A model generated the notes under the pieces. That model made no database searches. It had not been told where the DNA came from and was given only the letters and a program-made list of their open reading frames with translations. A program made the translations under genes and the position numbers. Source: Buddleja alternifolia (taxonomy: Eukaryota > Streptophyta > Magnoliopsida > Lamiales > Scrophulariaceae). From it: a DNA stretch of 64,000 nt. Where the stretch lies: assembly GCA_019426215.1 (NCBI GenBank), contig CM033405.1, positions 7,107,001 to 7,171,000 of the forward strand, given 5' to 3'. Positions 56,959 through 64,000 of the stretch are shown piece after piece (position 1 is the first letter of the stretch; every line of letters starts with the position of its first letter).

Positions 56959-57891
56959 GGTCTTAAATTTCGGTCGAAACACCGAAATTTAGACCGAAAT
57001 TTTTGATTTCAGGAGATCCCGAAGCAAAATCGAACATTCGATCCAATTTTACAGAAACCCGAATTTTTTATTGAAATTCGAAATTTCCCAAAATTTCAAA
57101 TATCTTTGTAAAATATCCACCGAATTTTTGGCTGAAACCCGATATTTCCAGAAACATTCACCAAAACCAAAATTTTGGCCGAATTTTTTTTTATATTTTT
57201 AAATAATTTTTATATATATATTTTTAAATATTATATAATTAAAAAATTATATTTATACTTAGTAAAGACCACACCTACTACTTACCCCCTAATCACAAGA
57301 AGCAGTAAAACAAAAAACTGAAAATGAATATGATTGAAGAAATTGTATTATTCCATTGGGGTTCTTCAAGATTCAACACCAAAAGGATATCATCATCATT
57401 ATATGCAGTACTACCAACATTTCATATCATGGGCGGAATATTGTCAACATATATAACTAATAATTTTCACTTGCAATGTGAAAGTAGAGATAAGACAGAT
57501 ACTAGAGATAACAATTTCGATCCTCCTAGAAACTCGATGTGGTATTGAGTAGTAACTTATACTTAAGTCTTGGTACATTTTATTTTAATGAAGTTCTCAT
57601 GAGATTTGGTTATTATCTTACTGTCATAATATTTTTTTTTTTATATTTTTCGCAACTGTTTTTAGTGATATTATTTAACAAATTCATTATCCATATATTT
57701 TATATAGAATATTATTGTTGTAAAATATACATAAGTATAATGATTAAATTTACCCAAAATTTTATTGTAAATTTTGAAATATTTTTATAAATTTTCATGA
57801 TTTCTTTAAAATCGAAAATCCCCGAAATTTCCATCGAAATTTTTGTAAATTTACTACACCGATATCTACCCCAAAACCAAAATTTAAGACC
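56959..57891. mobile_element. Non-coding insertion with inverted-repeat ends inside the LINE
   Basis: Ends GGTCTTAAATTT and AAATTTAAGACC are exact 12-bp inverted repeats. The first 230 bp and last 110 bp are full of CGAAATTT/AAATTTCG units, and the middle is very AT-rich. Deleting the insertion restores the LINE reading frame across the site. There is no clear target duplication. Family is uncertain: a MITE-like element of unknown superfamily. Confidence 0.7.
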
Positions 57892-58346
57892 TTGCCGTAG
57901 AGTTATTAACACCATCAGGATTCCAAGACTCCCTGATAACTTTCTCACACTCCCCAGATTGAAGCCAAACCGACTCAAAATGGAATTTCTTTTTACTGCG
58001 ACGGTTATTTGACGCAACAAGGGGATTAAGCTGGATGAGAATCGAATGACGGTCCGATGTAATAGTTTTAAGGTTGGTTACACGAGTGAGAAAATTTGTT
58101 AAGCTAACCCAAATTTCCACAAGCGCAATCCAGCTAGAGACGAACCTTATGGTGGTGGGGCCATTTATTCCAAGTAGTTTTGGGCCCCTTAAAACCGAGA
58201 TCATGAAGGTCACACGTATGAAAAGAATTTTGAAAATCACGAATTTGCCAATTGGGGCGGGAAAGATTAGCTTCTTTTTCATTTTGACTGAGAATTTTAT
58301 TAAAGTCACCTGCCACAAGCCATGGGGAAAACAAATTTTGACTCAA
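57892..58346 (-). pseudogene. LINE ORF2: endonuclease C-terminal part
   Basis: Frame 58346-58134 carries FSPWLVAGDFNKILSQNEK, with the WxxxGDFN motif of the apurinic-like (EEP) endonuclease, and the following DLGFKGPKTTWNK block (about 58170). It continues through a shifted frame to the VIRESWNPDG segment near 57920 just before the insertion. Confidence 0.85.
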
Positions 58347-58543
58347 ATTTTCAACTAGCTTCCACGAATTTTTGCATTATGAGTTATCCAATTCCCAATA
58401 AAAGCAGGTGAAACGCCAAGAGTCAGATGTCGACATCGGATAGACCCAGACATCAATAAGGGATTTTGAAAAAGTTTGAAGAACGACATCAATATTCTTA
58501 AACCACAAAAGATCAAGACCCACGCTCTTGCTGACCCAGTTAA

Positions 58544-58884
58544 TGTTGAAAGTTAATTTGCAATTTTCAAGATATGTCTAGAAGCATCATGAATTGCATC
58601 CAACAAATATCTAGTATCTGGAATCACCTCATTGAAAATGATGTAAAGGTATCTAGATTTATCTATGGACTTGTATAAATAGATGTACCATGCATTGTTG
58701 TAAGTAAGCAAAAAAAACCATAAGCTAAATTCTATTAATATAAAAGAGCAGCAGCTCTTATCTTATTCCTTATTCTAAAATCAGACGTCTCATTCATACT
58801 TCTTCCACTAACATTACAAAACTTTCGAAGCATAAAGCTTTTCACCAATAGAAAGCTCATCACACTTCCGCTACTACTCCAACA
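58544..58884 (+). repeat. 5' LTR of the plus-strand copia
   Basis: Ends TGTTGA and CCAACA form a short inverted repeat, 341 bp, followed by AATT and the primer site. The left flank is LINE endonuclease-side sequence, so the 5-bp duplication expected at the far end is GTTAA (58539-58543), which cannot be checked here. A TATAAATAGA promoter-like box lies at about 58674-58683. Confidence 0.78.
58674..58683 (+). promoter_or_regulatory. Likely TATA box of the copia LTR
   Basis: TATAAATAGA about 200 bp before the LTR end, the only good TATA match in the LTR. The expected transcription start would be near 58710. Confidence 0.5.
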
Positions 58885-58888
58885 AATT

Positions 58889-58900
58889 TGGTATCAGAGC
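58889..58900 (+). other. Primer-binding site of the plus-strand copia
   Basis: TGGTATCAGAGC, complementary to the initiator tRNA-Met 3' end, four bases after the LTR. It supports plus-strand orientation and fixes the LTR edge. Confidence 0.95.
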
Positions 58901-58935
58901 TGTGTAGACGGCTTTGATCAGTCATCATATAAATC

Positions 58936-61023
58936 ATGGCAACAAGTTCATCCACTACAATATTCAAGTACTCTCCAAGTGAAGTACCAATATTTGAAGG
59001 AGAGCATTATGATTATTGGAGCAGTGAGATGAGGGATTTTTTCATCTCTCAAGACTTATGGGAAGTTATAGAAGAGGAGTATCCAGAGCCACCCGCTGAA
59101 GGAGATCCGACCAAATGGACAGCTACAAAAGAAAAGCAATTCAAAGAAAATCAAAAGAAAGATGCGACGGTTCTTCGATATATAAAACAGGGGGTAAGTA
59201 AATCTATCTATCCTCGAATTTTTAATAAAAGAAAAGCTAAAGAAGCATGGGAAATTTTACAAAAAGAATTTCGGGGAAATGATAAAGTAATATCGATCAA
59301 GCTGCAATCTCTTTGGAGAGATTTCGACAACTTATCGATGAAAGAAAGTGAAAAAATTGGAGATTTTTTTTCTAGAGTCTCAACTATCGTAAATCAAATT
59401 CAATGTCTTGGAGATACTATTCAAGACAAGAAAGTGGTCGAGAAGATTTTGAGAAGCTTACCTCCAAAGTTTGACCATTGTGTTGCCGCGATCGAAGAAT
59501 CAAAGGACCTATCAAAGTTGTCGACTTTCGAACTCATGAGTTCACTACAAGCTCATGAACAAAGAATCAATAGGCCGACAAATCAGTCCGTCGAGCAAGC
59601 ATTCCAATCCAAACTCAAGTTTTCGGAGAATGACTCAAGCAAACTTGACTTCAAAAAAGGAGCATTTCAAAAGAAGAATCATTACAACGGAGGAAATCAA
59701 GAGAGGCGCAAACTCAATAACAAAGGTGAAGGAAAGCAATGTTGCATTATTTGCAAAAAGAATAATCATACTTCACAAGATTGCTACTTCAAGTGTAAGA
59801 GATGTCGAATCCCTAATCACTCACAAAGGGATTGTCGATATCAAAAGAATCAAGAAACGAAAAGGGCCAATTTTACAAAAAAGGAGGAGGAAGACCAAGT
59901 TTTCTATTCTTGCCTAAAAGTCGAAAAAGAGTCGCAAGATACATGGTATATTGACAGTGGATGCAGCAACCACATGACGAGCAACCGCGACATATTTGAG
60001 GAGCTTGACCAAAACTTCACATCGGAGGTAAAACTTGGAGACGGCAAAGTCCAGAAAGTTGAAGGAAAAGGTGTCATTGCTGTCCGCACTAGGCAAGGTA
60101 AAAAGAAATTTATTCATGATGTTCTTTACCTGCCGAATCTAGCTACAAATTTATTAAGTGTTGGTCAACTCTTAGAAAAAGGTTATTCGGTAAATTTTGA
60201 TAATAATAAATGCAAAATCATTGATAAGAAAAATAACACAACAGTGGCAAATATCGATATGGCCCCAAATAAAAATTTTCGTCTAACTTTGCCACTAAAT
60301 GACCATTGTGCCTTGAAAATGGAAAAATCTGAAAATTCTTATTTATGGCACTTGAGATATGGTCATTTAAATAATAAAGGGTTGCACTTATTAAACTCAA
60401 AAACTATGGTTATTGGTCTTCCTAAAATTGAAAAAGAAAATAGAATTTGTGAAGGATGCATTTACGGGAAAATGCATAGATTTCCATTCCCGAAAACATC
60501 TTGGAGGGCAAAAACACCTTTGGAGTTGGTTCATGCCGACATATTTGGCCCTACAAGGACGTCTTTACTAAACAATAAGAAATACTTTATTCTCTTTGTC
60601 GATGATTTCACTCGGATGATGTGGATTTATTTTCTGAGTGAAAAGTTCGAAGCATTTTCTGTATTTCTTCGGTTCAAAGCTTTAGTCGAGCGGCAACGTG
60701 GGCATCTAATCAAGACTCTACGAACTGATCGTGGAGGTGAATTTATCTACAACGCATTTATGAATCACTGCAAGGATGAAGGAATTCAAAGACAACTTAC
60801 GGTGAAATATAGTCCGCAACAAAACGGTGTGGCAGAGAGAAAGAATCGCACTATTGCTGAAATGGCTCGGAGCATGCTGGAAGAAAAAGGAATGCCAAAG
60901 AAATTATGGGCAGAAGCTGTTAATACAGCCGTATATATACTCAACCGGTCACCAACAAAAGCTGTTCGGAATAAGACACCGTTTGAAGCCTGGAACAAGC
61001 GAAAGCCTCAAGTCGATTGTTAG
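58936..61023 (+). CDS. Copia gag-protease-integrase polyprotein, cut by insertion
   Basis: 695 codons without a stop. Gag (residues about 1-260) has the EHYDYWSSEM start and a UBN2-type core. Two CCHC knuckles follow (about 268-282 CCIICKKNNHTSQDC and 287-300 CKRCRIPNHSQRDC). Protease active site WYIDSGCSNHMT is at about 337, the integrase zinc part WHLRYGHLN ... CEGCIYGK at about 470-510, and the core Asp, Asp and Glu in HADIFGP, RTDRGGEF and QQNGVAERKNRT (about 533, 596, 633). Copia sequence ends at 61018. The last codons and the stop come from the inserted LTR. The start at 58936 follows the primer site by 36 bp and fits copia gag starts. It could still make gag and protease. A Tork-like lineage is my guess. 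Confidence 0.93.
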   Translation: MATSSSTTIFKYSPSEVPIFEGEHYDYWSSEMRDFFISQDLWEVIEEEYPEPPAEGDPTKWTATKEKQFKENQKKDATVLRYIKQGVSKSIYPRIFNKRKAKEAWEILQKEFRGNDKVISIKLQSLWRDFDNLSMKESEKIGDFFSRVSTIVNQIQCLGDTIQDKKVVEKILRSLPPKFDHCVAAIEESKDLSKLSTFELMSSLQAHEQRINRPTNQSVEQAFQSKLKFSENDSSKLDFKKGAFQKKNHYNGGNQERRKLNNKGEGKQCCIICKKNNHTSQDCYFKCKRCRIPNHSQRDCRYQKNQETKRANFTKKEEEDQVFYSCLKVEKESQDTWYIDSGCSNHMTSNRDIFEELDQNFTSEVKLGDGKVQKVEGKGVIAVRTRQGKKKFIHDVLYLPNLATNLLSVGQLLEKGYSVNFDNNKCKIIDKKNNTTVANIDMAPNKNFRLTLPLNDHCALKMEKSENSYLWHLRYGHLNNKGLHLLNSKTMVIGLPKIEKENRICEGCIYGKMHRFPFPKTSWRAKTPLELVHADIFGPTRTSLLNNKKYFILFVDDFTRMMWIYFLSEKFEAFSVFLRFKALVERQRGHLIKTLRTDRGGEFIYNAFMNHCKDEGIQRQLTVKYSPQQNGVAERKNRTIAEMARSMLEEKGMPKKLWAEAVNTAVYILNRSPTKAVRNKTPFEAWNKRKPQVDC

Positions 61024-62445
61024 GTCTCATATTTTACATATTTTCATTATGATTTACCTCAAATTTATCTTTATTTTATGCCTTGTTGTTAGTCTTTTGC
61101 TTTATTATTAGCCTAATTTATGTATTTTGATTTCTAAGTCGTTTCAATGCTTTTATAGGCATAAAAGCGATGATTTTGATGAGTTGAAGGAGTATTTATT
61201 ACAAGAATAATGAAGGCTATCCAAGAGGATGTGAAGAAATGCATTTGAAAGGCCAAACGAGAATGTTTCGTTGAAGAAAAATGAAGAGGAAGATTTCTGC
61301 ACAGGCAACTGCACAACTGTGCAAATATTCTGCAGAGGCAACTGCACAACTGTGCAGATATTCTGCACAGGCAACTGCACAACTGTGCAGATATTCTGCA
61401 GAGGCAACTGCACAACTGTGCAGATATTCTGCACAGCTGTGCAGCTGCGAATTTTTGTGGGCCGATTTTATGACTTGGATGGGCATAATTTATGTATCTA
61501 AGACTCCTTTTTAGTTAAAAAGAAATGGCAAAAACATTTATATAGGCTAGAGTGAGGTGGAAGAGCATTATTCATTCATTCTTACAAAAAAAATAGATCT
61601 TGGAGAAGACTTCTAGAGAGAGAAAAGAGATCTTGAAGAGAGTTCTTGGAGAGAAAAACTTCATCTTCTCAAGTTGTATTCTTCCAATCCTCCATTGTTG
61701 AACATGAGTAACTTTATGTTTATGCAATTTATTTCTTGTTTTTCTTTAATTATGCATAGCTAAATTATTTTCTAGGGTTTAAGATGTAGTCTTGTGTATT
61801 GATTTGGATTATTGATGATTGATGGATGTGATTTCTTGTTTAGTTTATCTATTAATGAGTATTTAATGCTTGTAATTGATTGATCACCAATTGCATGATT
61901 TAAGATAAATTAAGAAGTACCGGGAGGTGAATTAGTTTATTGGTTCGGATTTAATAGACATGTGTAAATTGCTTAATAGGGATATTGGTAATTTTGCATG
62001 AGACTAGTTAAACAATATTCATAGAACTTAATGGATTCATCTAAATTGGTTTTTGATCATGGGAGTGACGTTAATTAATTTAGGTGGGTACTCATGAAGA
62101 TCTCGGGAGAGTATTCATGTAATTAAGGAAATTGGGTCTTTAATTTAAACAAGAATGATAATCCATTGAAAATCAATAATCCATAGAAATACCTTGATGA
62201 AATCTTAATCCCTAGGCTTTTCGTTAATTGATTGTTCGTTTTAATTATATTTGTGTTAATTATTTATAATTAATTCTGTTTTTATAAATTTATGCTTTTA
62301 ATTAGTTAAAATCTCAAATCTTTGATAATCGATAGTCTAAATAATAAGATAAACTTTGTTTGGTACTTGATAACCTTCCCTGTGGAGACGATCTTACTTT
62401 CACTATATTATTTGTTCGATTCCGTGTTGTTACGGACGGTTAACA
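61019..62445 (+). repeat. 5' LTR of the Athila-type insertion
   Basis: Ends TGTTAGG and GGTTAACA share the perfect TGTTA/TAACA inverted end, 1,427 bp. It is followed after three bases by the primer site. Contains a 33-bp minisatellite near its start and a GAGAAGACTTCTAGAGAGAG purine-rich segment near 61595. Confidence 0.85.
61305..61436 (+). repeat. 33-bp minisatellite, four units
   Basis: Four units of 33 bp (starting 61305, 61338, 61371, 61404), nearly identical, alternating GCAGAG and GCACAG at the unit end. Each unit contains the near-palindrome CTGCACAACTGTGCAG. Because 33 is a multiple of three, open frames run through it on both strands. These are not evidence of a protein. Confidence 0.93.
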
Positions 62446-62448
62446 AAT

Positions 62449-62466
62449 TGGCGCCGTTGCCGGGGA
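62449..62466 (+). other. Primer-binding site of the Athila-type insertion
   Basis: TGGCGCCGTTGCCGGGGA, the well-known Athila/Tat-type primer site complementary to plant tRNA-Asp. Confidence 0.88.
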
Positions 62467-62601
62467 AGGCAACAAATAGTCAATATCAATAAAAAGTTAA
62501 TTCTTATTAGTTTAGACATTTATTTTTATTTTATTTTCGAATTTTTTTTATTATCTGTCTCGCTCTGATCTTAATTTCTGTTTTAGGTTGAATATTGGTA
62601 G

Positions 62602-63522
62602 ATGCACAGGCGTTCTTTGAGTGCACCTGCTCTTGAAATCGATCCAGAACCAGAACGAACTTTTCGAAGAGGCAGACGTCAACAAAGAGAGCATCGTAGA
62701 ATGGCAGAAGAAATACAAAGGATTGAACCTGCTGTGCAGAGAACTCTCCGGGATTATGCTACACCAACATATCAGAATTTAACCTCCAGCATAGCGGTAC
62801 CAACTGTTCAAGCCAATACCTTTGAGTTGAAACCGGCTATTATTCAAATGCTCCAACACACTGCATTTGAGGGAGATATTGAGAGGGAGGATCCTCATTC
62901 CCATCTGGGGAATTTTCTGGAAATCTGCAGCACTTTCAAGATGAATGGCGTTACTGAAGATGACATAAGACTCCGACTATTCCCGTTCTCCTTGTCTAAA
63001 AGAGCTAAGGAGTGGCTGAAAAACCAGCCGGGAAATAAGTTCACCACTTGGGCTGATTTGTCGACTGCATTCCTCACTAAGTATTTTCCCCCAGCTAAGA
63101 CTGCTCAGTTAAGGAATGCAATCACAGGATTTATGCAAACTGACAGTGAAACCCTCTATCAAGCATGGGAAAGGTACAAAGAACTACTCAGAAAGTGCCC
63201 ACATCACGGTATTCCTAGTTGGATGCTTGTGCAAACCTTCTACAATGGTCTGTCACATAGTATCCGGATGAATATCGATGCAGCTGCAGGAGGGAGTTTT
63301 ATGGCAAAGAATCCGGATGATGCATTGGCTCTTATGGACGAAATGGCATCCAACAGTTATCAGTGGGCAAGTGATAATCGGGGGGCTGCAAAGAAAACAC
63401 CGGGCATACACAATGTAGATAACATTACATTGCTTAATGCTAACATTGAAGCACTTGTCAAGCACATGGAGGGACTCAAGGGAAATGTCAGTGCAGTATC
63501 TCAGCCTACTTTGGCTTGTTGA
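62602..63522 (+). CDS. Athila-type gag, C-terminally truncated
   Basis: 306 codons, no stop until the junction. Arg-rich N-terminus ([12 protein letters not shown]), then the Retrotrans_gag domain: [61 protein letters not shown], and the [19 protein letters not shown] block typical of Athila gag. Family members continue with a zinc knuckle and protease. Here the last few residues (about 63512-63522) are copia DNA read out of frame and supply the stop. Confidence 0.9.
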   Translation: MHRRSLSAPALEIDPEPERTFRRGRRQQREHRRMAEEIQRIEPAVQRTLRDYATPTYQNLTSSIAVPTVQANTFELKPAIIQMLQHTAFEGDIEREDPHSHLGNFLEICSTFKMNGVTEDDIRLRLFPFSLSKRAKEWLKNQPGNKFTTWADLSTAFLTKYFPPAKTAQLRNAITGFMQTDSETLYQAWERYKELLRKCPHHGIPSWMLVQTFYNGLSHSIRMNIDAAAGGSFMAKNPDDALALMDEMASNSYQWASDNRGAAKKTPGIHNVDNITLLNANIEALVKHMEGLKGNVSAVSQPTLAC

Positions 63523-64000
63523 TTTACCTAAAAATAAAGAAGTGATTGGACTTAAATGGGTTTATAAAATAAAATATGCCGAAGATGGTTCAATCAAAAA
63601 GCATAAAGCTCGGCTAGTTGCAAAGGGATACTCGCAACAACCTGGTGTCGACTTCAATGAGACATTCGCTCCAGTAGTTCGAATGGAAACCATAAGAACT
63701 GCTCTCGCCGTAGCAGCACAATTGGAGCTCAATGTATATCAACTCGATGTTAAATCAGCATTTTTGAACGGTGAACTACAAGAAGAAGTTTATGTCGAGC
63801 AACCACAAGGCTTTGCGGTGAAAGGAAAGGAGAACAAAGTTTATAGACTTAGAAAGGCGTTATATGGATTAAAGCAAGCGCCACGAGCATGGAACTGCAA
63901 GATTGACGGCTACTTTCTCAAAAATGGATTTGAAAGAAGCAAGAATGAACCTTCGCTATATGTGAAAAACGAAGGTACGGATTTTTTAATAGTTTGTTTA
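63512..64000 (+). CDS. Copia reverse transcriptase, resumed after the insertion (partial)
   Basis: 163 codons with no stop, open at both sides: [67 protein letters not shown], and [12 protein letters not shown]. The YVDD box would come just past 64000. The first codons correspond to the WxLVDLP position that precedes RT in copia polyproteins. It lacks its own start and can only be expressed if the interruption is removed or bypassed. Confidence 0.92.

Larger units (their letters stand above)
54906..58543 (-). mobile_element. Decayed LINE (L1-type, plant), split by a non-coding insertion
   Basis: Right to left: endonuclease part (58346-57892), insertion (56959-57891), the endonuclease-RT linker, RT, and the C-terminal region ending near 54910. 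The 5' part is missing because the copia LTR starts at 58544. No poly-A tail or target duplication was seen at the left edge. Confidence 0.82.
61019..63511 (+). mobile_element. Athila-type Ty3/gypsy insertion, truncated after gag
   Basis: 5' LTR, an Asp-type primer site and an open gag are present. Protease, RT, integrase and 3' LTR are absent. The sequence changes to copia RT at about 63512. Insertion into the copia integrase at 61018/61019 was followed by a deletion that removed the rest of the insertion and part of the copia, or the structure was created by another illegitimate junction. Confidence 0.85.
58544..64000 (+). mobile_element. Ty1/copia element interrupted by an Athila-type insertion
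   Basis: 5' LTR, primer site, then an open gag-protease-integrase frame to 61018. Sequence resumes at about 63512 in RT and runs off the window. Between them lies an Athila-type LTR and gag. The frame before and after the interruption has no stop, so the copy looks young. Missing from it are the end of integrase and the integrase-RT linker. Confidence 0.88.

Noticed and set aside
56940..57900. hAT or Mutator element from the inverted ends
   Set aside because: No 8- or 9-bp flanking duplication is visible. Superfamily left open.
61153..61514. Frames with an 11-residue Cys-containing repeat on both strands
   Set aside because: By-product of a 33-bp tandem repeat in an LTR. Similar open frames occur on both strands.

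Overview
The window is plant nuclear DNA, almost certainly from a flowering plant and probably a eudicot. It is AT-rich, and essentially every recognisable reading frame belongs to a plant transposable-element family: Ty3/gypsy Tat and Athila types, Ty1/copia of Sirevirus and other types, a LINE, a Helitron, a foldback/MULE-like element and a CACTA end. I found no intact cellular gene, tRNA, rRNA or CRISPR array. It is a nested-insertion landscape in which only two or three frames are still long and open. Species cannot be fixed from the sequence alone.

Layout. 1-10443: a Tat-type Ty3/gypsy element on the minus strand. It reads gag, protease, RT, RNase H, second RNase H, integrase, with its 5' LTR at 9623-10443 and its 3' LTR beyond the left edge. 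Between integrase and the missing LTR, on the opposite strand, lies a decayed gene with spliceosomal-type introns (1-1978). 10444-11171: non-element flank. 11172-39998: a 28.8-kb Sirevirus-like Ty1/copia composite, with three LTRs in the same orientation (A 11172-13050, B 25320-27197, C 38126-39998), two minus-strand copies of a very long env-like/extra ORF, one fairly complete and one broken pol, and a 4.4-kb inverted, more diverged fragment (20888-25319). The outer LTRs A and C share one target-site duplication, so the composite sits in the flank as a single unit.

39999-43501: flank with a tandem duplication of about 195 bp, one copy of which holds the Sirevirus composite, then unassigned AT-rich DNA, a 673-bp foldback element with a perfect 10-bp target duplication, and a decayed Helitron replicase N-terminal region. 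43502-50470: a decayed minus-strand Ty1/copia whose RNase H is split by a solo LTR (45385-46813, perfect AACTT duplication) related to the Sirevirus LTRs. 50471-54905: unassigned DNA, a CACTA-like terminus, and a truncated LTR plus leader of another minus-strand copia. 54906-58543: a decayed minus-strand LINE split by a 933-bp non-coding insertion. 58544-64000: a young-looking plus-strand Ty1/copia with an open 695-codon gag-protease-integrase frame, broken at 61019 by an Athila-type LTR and gag. That insertion ends abruptly at about 63512, where the host copia resumes inside its RT.

How the parts relate. In each LTR element the genes serve one replication cycle: gag forms the particle, protease matures the polyprotein, RT/RNase H make DNA from a tRNA-primed template, and integrase inserts it. 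Primer-binding sites, polypurine tracts and LTR ends are placed consistently with the strand assignments. Most coding parts carry nonsense codons or indels, several exactly at catalytic residues, so the elements are probably non-autonomous now. Similarity statements are from reading the translations and comparing copies by eye. No alignment or database search was run, and LTR edges are set from TG/CA ends, primer sites and target duplications.
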